Below, piece after piece: positions 24,317-28,476 of a DNA stretch of 28,476 nt. Each line of letters begins with the position of its first letter. Position 1 is the stretch's first letter. Position numbers and translations under genes: made by a program. Below the pieces are notes generated by a model that saw only the letters and a list, made by a program, of their open reading frames with translations, made no database searches and was not told where the DNA came from. This DNA comes from Flammeovirgaceae bacterium UBA4659. GTDB taxonomy: Bacteria > Bacteroidota > Bacteroidia > Cytophagales > Cyclobacteriaceae. The stretch spans positions 2,057 through 30,532 of the forward strand of contig DHLV01000157.1 in the NCBI GenBank assembly GCA_002405445.1, written 5' to 3'.

Positions 24317-25276
24317 TCATACCACCTTCCGCAGCAGCACTTTGTCCACGGCTTTCACAATATCTTCTGGCGCCAATCCGTATTTTTTCAACAATTGCGT
24401 GGGTGTTCCGCTTTCGCCAAAGCTATCACGCACTGCCACCATCTCCAGTGGGGCAGGGTAGAAGCGTGCCAACACCTGGGCCACGCTGTCGCCAAGCCCG
24501 CCATTGATTTGATGTTCTTCGCAGGTGACGGCACATTTTGTTTTTTGAACCGATGCCAGGATGGCCTCTACATCCAAAGGTTTGATCGTGTGTAGGTTGA
24601 TGACCTCCGCCCTTATGCCACGCTCTGCCAACATGGCTTCGGCTTCAATGGCTTGCCATACCATGTGGCCGGTGGCAAAAATCGTTACGTCATTTCCTTC
24701 AATCATCTGATCTGCCTTTCCGATCACAAAGGGGCGGCCTGTAGCCGTAAATACCGGCCACCCGGGTCTGCCAAAGCGCAGGTAGGCTGGGCCCACATGC
24801 GCGCCCAGTGCAATGGTTGCGGCTTTGGTTTGGTTGAAGTCGCAAGGCACAATCACTGTCATTCCTGGCAACATTTTCATCATGCCAATGTCTTCTAAAA
24901 TTTGATGCGTGGCACCATCTTCGCCCAACGTTAACCCCGCGTGTGAGGCGCAGATTTTGACGTTTTTTTCGGAATACGCAATCGACTGTCGGATCTGATC
25001 ATATACGCGCCCTGTAGAGAAATTGGCAAAGGTGCCGGTGAAGGGAATCTTTCCACCAATCGTCATGCCTGCGGCAAGGCCCATCATGTTGGCCTCGGCA
25101 ATTCCTACCTGGAAAAAACGGTCGGGGAATTCCTTTTTGAAAGCATCCATTTTGAGAGACCCGGTTAAGTCGGCACACAGGGCCACCACGTTGCTGTTGG
25201 CTTTACCTAATTCCAGCAAGCCCGCACCAAATCCGGAGCGTGTGTCTTTCTTTTCATTAAATGTGAACTTGGTCAT
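24317..25276 (-). CDS. Transketolase, C-terminal subunit (split form)
   Basis: Protein of 319 residues equal to the pyrimidine-binding and C-terminal domains of transketolase (or a 1-deoxyxylulose-5-phosphate synthase-like enzyme). GFGAGLLELGK and ALCADLTGSLKMDAF lead to FFQVGIAEANMMGLAAGM, with E61 as the thiamine-activating Glu, followed by HAGLTLGEDGATHQ and EEHQINGGLGD. The frame is open for another 41 codons upstream, but the alignment to the family begins at MTKFTFNEKK, so 25276 is chosen; TAACATTG shortly before it is a near-match to the -7 consensus. The N-terminal, diphosphate-binding half needed for activity is not in this window; in split transketolases it normally lies immediately upstream. 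Confidence 0.9.
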   Translation of the reverse strand: MTKFTFNEKKDTRSGFGAGLLELGKANSNVVALCADLTGSLKMDAFKKEFPDRFFQVGIAEANMMGLAAGMTIGGKIPFTGTFANFSTGRVYDQIRQSIAYSEKNVKICASHAGLTLGEDGATHQILEDIGMMKMLPGMTVIVPCDFNQTKAATIALGAHVGPAYLRFGRPGWPVFTATGRPFVIGKADQMIEGNDVTIFATGHMVWQAIEAEAMLAERGIRAEVINLHTIKPLDVEAILASVQKTKCAVTCEEHQINGGLGDSVAQVLARFYPAPLEMVAVRDSFGESGTPTQLLKKYGLAPEDIVKAVDKVLLRKVV

Positions 25277-25536
25277 GGCGTTCGATTCATCTGCAATGTT
25301 AGAAAAAGCTTTGTTTAGTTCCGCTGATGCGGTCAAATAATGTTGAACAGATGTGAGGCAGTTCCAGTTGGCATTTCGCTGATGGCGAACGCCCTTCAAG
25401 GCCGTTGTGCTTCTTCGTCAGGCGCAAACTTCGGCATCCTGCTGGCAGCATTCGCCCACAATGCCAAGTGAACGGCAGTCTTCGCGGCTGCTGCGGCCAT
25501 GGTTTGTTTTCGAATCTGCTTCACAGGATGCAACGG

Positions 25537-26505
25537 CTACTGATGTGGTGTCCCCTGCAGAAAGTCTAGCGCTGTTTGCACCGATTTCTCAGGGATCTCT
25601 TCCATTGGCACGTGGCCGGCATCGGTAAAGATATGCAATTGAGAACCCTTGATGGCATCGTGGAAGCGGTGCGCATTTGCCACAGGTATCCAGGTGTCTT
25701 TTTCTCCCCATAAAATCAGGGTAGCTGTCTGAATGAACCGGATACTGTCTTGCAGATCTTTGCCACGCTGCCGCAGGCGCTCCATAGTGGCAGTGCGGTT
25801 TCCCTCGCGCACCATCAGGTCAAAAAAGCGGTCAACGTCTTCTTCTTTCACTTTGGCAGGATCGCCATACACCTGTTGCAGGTTTTGGCGGAATAAGAAT
25901 TTCGGAGTCACCTTTACCAGCACGTTTGCGATCCAATTTTGTTGCAACAACCTGAAGATGAATGGGCGTGTTTGTTTTTTGTTACCCGTGCCGGGAAGTC
26001 TCCAGAATCCTGATGCATCGACCAATATCATTTTTTGAATGCGCGCAGGTTGTTGCAGCGCCATTTGCCAAGCTACCTGTCCACCCATGGAGTTGCCGGC
26101 CACGTAAAATGTATCGATCTGCAGTTGGTTGGCCAGTGCAAACACCAGTTGACCGTAGTCGTTTGTGGTGTAACGGTGGGCTGCGCTCGGCCCCGTGAGG
26201 CCATGCCCGGGGAAGTCAATCGAGATCGTGCGAAAGTGCCGGCTCAAAGCAGCCTGCCACCCCGCCCACGTGTGCAGTGACGCAAAACTGCCATGTAACA
26301 GAAAAAGGGGAGTTCCCCTGCCCATCTCGCGCACGTGCACTTTTTCCTCTCCCACCGTAACGTACCTGCTTTGTGGGGTAAAATATTTCGGCTCTAATTC
26401 ACTGACGGGTACATCGGCCTGATACCACACAGCACCTGCTATCAGCACAAGCGTGAGCAAGCCGCCAACAAAAAAACCAATAAACTTAAATAGCCGCTTG
26501 ATCAT
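25537..26505 (-). CDS. Alpha/beta hydrolase with N-terminal membrane anchor
   Basis: Hydrolase of 322 residues. Residues 6-28 are a hydrophobic anchor or signal (FKFIGFFVGGLLTLVLIAGA). Catalytic triad: nucleophile S139 in GNSMGG, acid D270 in LWGEKDTW and H298 in DAGHVP. The oxyanion region HGSFASLHTW follows the LFLLHG strand. Substrate unknown; it could be a lipase, esterase or C-C hydrolase. The ATG at 26505 shares one base with the TAA of the TPR gene (TAATG), so it is translationally coupled to the VWA/TPR operon; a TTG two codons earlier is less likely. Confidence 0.88.
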   Translation of the reverse strand: MIKRLFKFIGFFVGGLLTLVLIAGAVWYQADVPVSELEPKYFTPQSRYVTVGEEKVHVREMGRGTPLFLLHGSFASLHTWAGWQAALSRHFRTISIDFPGHGLTGPSAAHRYTTNDYGQLVFALANQLQIDTFYVAGNSMGGQVAWQMALQQPARIQKMILVDASGFWRLPGTGNKKQTRPFIFRLLQQNWIANVLVKVTPKFLFRQNLQQVYGDPAKVKEEDVDRFFDLMVREGNRTATMERLRQRGKDLQDSIRFIQTATLILWGEKDTWIPVANAHRFHDAIKGSQLHIFTDAGHVPMEEIPEKSVQTALDFLQGTPHQ

Positions 26506-27410
26506 TACCAATCGGGCTTACCTTTTTCTTTTGGTTTGGATGCCTTCCGTTTGTTCTGCTGAAGATACTGCTTCTCCTGATTTTTCATCGCCTCCAAAAT
26601 CATTTTGGCCTTTTCTTCAGACATCTCCATGTTTTTCAGTTTTTCTTTTACCGATGGCGGAATGTCTTTTTTCTCTTTGTCTTGTTGCTCTTTTTGCTCT
26701 TTCTCGTCCTGTTCCTTCTTTTGTTGTTCTTTCTCTTTCTGCTCCTTGTCTTTCTGCTCCTGCTTGTCTTGGTCTTTTTTCTCTTGGTCTTTTTTCTCCT
26801 GGTTCTTTTTTTCCTGATCTTTTTTCTGCTGGTCTTTTCTCTCCTGCTCTTTTTTGTCCTGCTCTTTCTTTTCTTGTTCTTTTTTCTCTTGTTCTTTCTT
26901 TTGCTGGTCTTTGTCGGGGTCGTTTTTTTGATCTTCCTTTTTGTCTTGTTTCTCGTCTTGCTTTTGGCGCTGTTGTTTCTTCTTTTCCTCGAGTTTCTTT
27001 TTCACTACTTCGTAGTTGTAGCGCGCTTCTTGATTGCCCGGTGCGGCTTTCAACGCTTGCCTGAAATAGTTCAGCGCTTCTTCCAAATTGCCTTTGGTGT
27101 CGGCCATTACGCCCAACTGTTGGTTGGCAACCGATCGAATGCGGGGGTTGGGGCTTTGCGAAATTTGCGAGTACGTATTGAGCGCGTTGGTGGTATCGTT
27201 CAGTTGATAATAGGCTGCGGCCAGATTCGCCCGCACTTCGTCCTCCGTAACACCCAACGAGTCAACCAGGTAGCGGTATTTCTTGGCGGCCGTATCAAAG
27301 TCACCTGACAAAAAAGCTTTCTTGGCTTCAGATTTTGCGGTATTGATCTTGCTGATCTTATCCAGATCAGTGAATATCAAAGCGATTATCAAAAAAATTC
27401 CAGCCCTCAT
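26505..27410 (-). CDS. TPR protein of the Bat aerotolerance type (BatC-like)
   Basis: Protein of 301 residues. A short hydrophobic N-terminus (2-13) is followed by TPR-type repeats (about 26-138: AKKAFLSGDFDTAAKKYRYL, ANLAAAYYQLNDTTNALNTY, EEALNYFRQALKAAPGN). Then comes a highly charged Lys/Glu/Gln tract (140-250) with fourteen pentads of the KKEQE type (171-240), and a conserved-looking C-terminus, IPPSVKEKLKNMEMSEEKA. TPR followed by a charged tail next to a VWA gene is the BatB-BatC arrangement of Bacteroidota. The start overlaps the VWA gene by 4 bases. The Bat proteins are thought to act in the envelope in stress tolerance; their exact function is unknown. Confidence 0.87.
   Translation of the reverse strand: MRAGIFLIIALIFTDLDKISKINTAKSEAKKAFLSGDFDTAAKKYRYLVDSLGVTEDEVRANLAAAYYQLNDTTNALNTYSQISQSPNPRIRSVANQQLGVMADTKGNLEEALNYFRQALKAAPGNQEARYNYEVVKKKLEEKKKQQRQKQDEKQDKKEDQKNDPDKDQQKKEQEKKEQEKKEQDKKEQERKDQQKKDQEKKNQEKKDQEKKDQDKQEQKDKEQKEKEQQKKEQDEKEQKEQQDKEKKDIPPSVKEKLKNMEMSEEKAKMILEAMKNQEKQYLQQNKRKASKPKEKGKPDW
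26691..26900 (-). repeat. In-frame 15-base tandem repeat in the TPR gene
   Basis: About fourteen degenerate copies of a 15-base unit, each encoding a pentapeptide of the form (K/R/E/D)K(E/D/N)Q(E/D/K/Q). Copy-number changes would keep the reading frame. On the opposite strand the tract gives a long Leu/Phe-rich open frame, which is an artefact of the repeat. Confidence 0.85.
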
Positions 27411-28375
27411 ATCGACACTGTTTTAATACTTATCAGCAAATCAGCTGCCAACAACACAATGGCCGCCAGCAAAAAGTAAAAGTAACGGTTCGCGGACACG
27501 TTGACAGTGCGCGCATCGCGGAGTTCGCCTTCAATCTTGCTGATCGTACTGATCAAGCGCTTCACATCGTTGCGGCTGTCGTTGATTTCAAAGTATTGAC
27601 CATTGGTTTTACTGGCCAGTGCCTTCAACGATACCGGGTTGAGCTTCGATACCACTACATTGCCGCTGTTGTCTGTTTTGTAGCCGCGGCCGGTTTGGAT
27701 CTGCGCGCCTTTTTCGGTGCCCACACCCAGCGTGAACAACTTGATATCGTTGTCTTCCACCTCGCGCGCCACCTCGTCCGTTTCTTCTCCAAAGTCCTCG
27801 CCATCGCTGATCAGAATGATCACCTTTGACTTTTGCTGGCCTGAGTTGCTGTTTTCGTCAGTGACTTTTTTGAGCGCCATCTTCAGCGGTGGGCCAAAGT
27901 CTGTGCCTGACGAAGGCACCAAACTGGTGTTCATGGTTTCGATGAACAGGTTCAGTGCATTTTGATCGTAGGTGAGCGGGCATTGCATAAACGCCTCTGA
28001 CGAGAAGATGATCACGCCAACGCGATCGGAGTTGAAGGCAGCGACAATCTTTTTCATTTCGTACTTGATTTTCTCCAGCCTGGTGGGTTGAATGTCAAAG
28101 GCGTCCATCGATTTAGACAAATCCACACAGATCATAATGTCCTTTCCAATGGATTTAATTTCGCGTTTGGACGAACCAAATGATGGGCCCAGGTAGGCGA
28201 TGATCAGCAACGCAAACAAGGCACTGCGCAAAGCAATTTTGACTAACACAGTATAAAATGGAGTCTTCAGTACGCGGCTAATGCGCCACAAGCGCACAAT
28301 GTAAGCTCCGTAAAGAACCACAAAGAGGAGTATGACCACCGCCTCAAACCAACCGAACGCGCGAAAGAAGAGCAC
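27407..28375 (-). CDS. VWA-domain membrane protein of the Bat type (BatA/BatB-like)
   Basis: Protein of 322 residues with two N-terminal membrane segments (about 11-27 and 47-63), a von Willebrand factor A domain and a C-terminal membrane segment (about 298-317). The metal-ion-dependent adhesion site is complete: D85-x-S87-x-S89 (VDLSKSMDAFD), T158 (SGTDFG) and D191 (ISDGED). The frame starts with GTG (ATAAAGTGCTC); no in-frame ATG gives the first membrane segment. The usual full Bat locus has MoxR, DUF58, two VWA proteins and further TPR/BatD genes; here only one VWA gene is present and a tRNA gene precedes it, so this is a reduced or secondary locus. Confidence 0.9.
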   Translation of the reverse strand: MLFFRAFGWFEAVVILLFVVLYGAYIVRLWRISRVLKTPFYTVLVKIALRSALFALLIIAYLGPSFGSSKREIKSIGKDIMICVDLSKSMDAFDIQPTRLEKIKYEMKKIVAAFNSDRVGVIIFSSEAFMQCPLTYDQNALNLFIETMNTSLVPSSGTDFGPPLKMALKKVTDENSNSGQQKSKVIILISDGEDFGEETDEVAREVEDNDIKLFTLGVGTEKGAQIQTGRGYKTDNSGNVVVSKLNPVSLKALASKTNGQYFEINDSRNDVKRLISTISKIEGELRDARTVNVSANRYFYFLLAAIVLLAADLLISIKTVSI

Positions 28376-28401
28376 TTTATTTTTATTTCAAGAAACCATG
28401 C

Positions 28402-28409
28402 CAAAAATA
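28402..28409 (-). promoter_or_regulatory. -7 box for the VWA/TPR/hydrolase operon
   Basis: On the minus strand TATTTTTG, a perfect TAnnTTTG match, 26 bases before the GTG start. The -33 region about 20 bases upstream falls in the T-rich tract of the tRNA-Pro terminator, so the two signals appear to abut or overlap. Confidence 0.5.
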
Positions 28410-28421
28410 CAACGCCCAACA

Positions 28422-28455
28422 AAAAGAAAAAAGCCCCACATTGCTGTGAGGCTTT
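28422..28455 (-). terminator. Rho-independent terminator of tRNA-Pro
   Basis: Read on the minus strand: AAAGCC-T-CACA (28455-28445), loop GCAA, TGTG-G-GGCTTT (28440-28430), followed by TTTTTC-type T-rich sequence. The central T-G is a wobble pair on the minus-strand transcript but an A-C mismatch on the other strand, so it is oriented for minus-strand transcription coming from the tRNA. Confidence 0.85.
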
Positions 28456-28458
28456 ATG

Positions 28459-28476
28459 TCGGGGTGGCCAGATTCG
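28459..28476 (-). tRNA. 3' end of tRNA-Pro (cut by window edge)
   Basis: The minus-strand sequence CGAATCTGGCCACCCCGA is the end of a T-loop, the 3' side of a T-stem (CTGGC), the acceptor strand CACCCCG and discriminator A. An acceptor 5' strand CGGGGTG is typical of tRNA-Pro. The anticodon lies outside the window. CCA is not encoded. The terminator follows within 4 bases. Confidence 0.8.

Noticed and set aside
25277..25399. 41-residue N-terminal extension of the transketolase subunit
   Set aside because: It does not resemble the family, and a -7-like box (TAACATTG) lies within it close to the chosen start.
26605..27308. Long Leu/Phe/Ser-rich plus-strand open frames
   Set aside because: They are the antisense of the Lys/Glu/Gln repeat in the TPR gene; the composition follows from the repeat and no promoter or signal is present.

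Overview
The window looks like the chromosome of a member of the Bacteroidota, most likely a Cytophagales-type gliding or soil/aquatic bacterium. The evidence is: a truncated surface protein of the type linked to gliding motility and type IX secretion; a long NagB fused to a LmbE-like domain; a VWA/TPR pair of the Bat (aerotolerance) type; Bacteroidota-style promoters (TTG near -33, TAnnTTTG near -7) instead of strong Shine-Dalgarno sites; and several families of intergenic palindromic repeats. No database search was possible, so the lineage is an inference from gene content.

Left part (1-6072): a minus-strand secreted protein runs off the left edge with 292 readable codons. A 670-base stretch without a gene follows and carries a nested palindromic repeat. 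Next come a lipoprotein M28 peptidase and an ABC-F translation ATPase that overlap by 4 bases (minus strand). Divergent from these are an orphan ABC transporter ATPase and an agmatinase-like ureohydrolase (plus strand), separated by a short repeat cluster that ends at the ureohydrolase start codon.

Middle (6099-18131): a MazF-type toxin with a ribbon-helix-helix-like antitoxin, expressed from a clear promoter with a palindrome in its spacer. Then a large secreted BNR/VPS10-like beta-propeller protein (plus strand) and a sodium-dependent transporter. A minus-strand run of six genes falls into two groups. The upstream group is a GMC flavoprotein dehydrogenase with a four-cysteine motif and no signal peptide, its Tat-targeted gamma-like subunit, and a Tat-targeted Gfo/Idh/MocA oxidoreductase; this reads as a periplasmic sugar or sugar-alcohol oxidation module. 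The downstream group is a monomeric sarcosine oxidase-like flavoenzyme, a small TIGR04076-like protein and an aldo/keto reductase, which are translationally coupled.

Right part (18325-28476): a solitary AT-rich GmrSD/DUF262-DUF1524 endonuclease gene, probably acquired; nagB-LmbE; a short membrane-anchored neutral ceramidase-like protein; the C-terminal half of a split transketolase without its partner; an alpha/beta hydrolase; and a TPR protein and a VWA protein in one coupled operon. The window ends in the 3' end of a minus-strand tRNA-Pro with its terminator; the promoter of the VWA gene lies just past that terminator.

The points most worth checking are the sarcosine oxidase/TIGR04076/aldo-keto reductase operon, in which the reductase lacks the usual catalytic His; the Tat 'hitchhiker' dehydrogenase; the uncharacterised tail of the GmrSD protein; the nested palindromic repeats; and the 15-base tandem repeat inside the TPR gene. 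I found no CRISPR array, prophage or insertion sequence.
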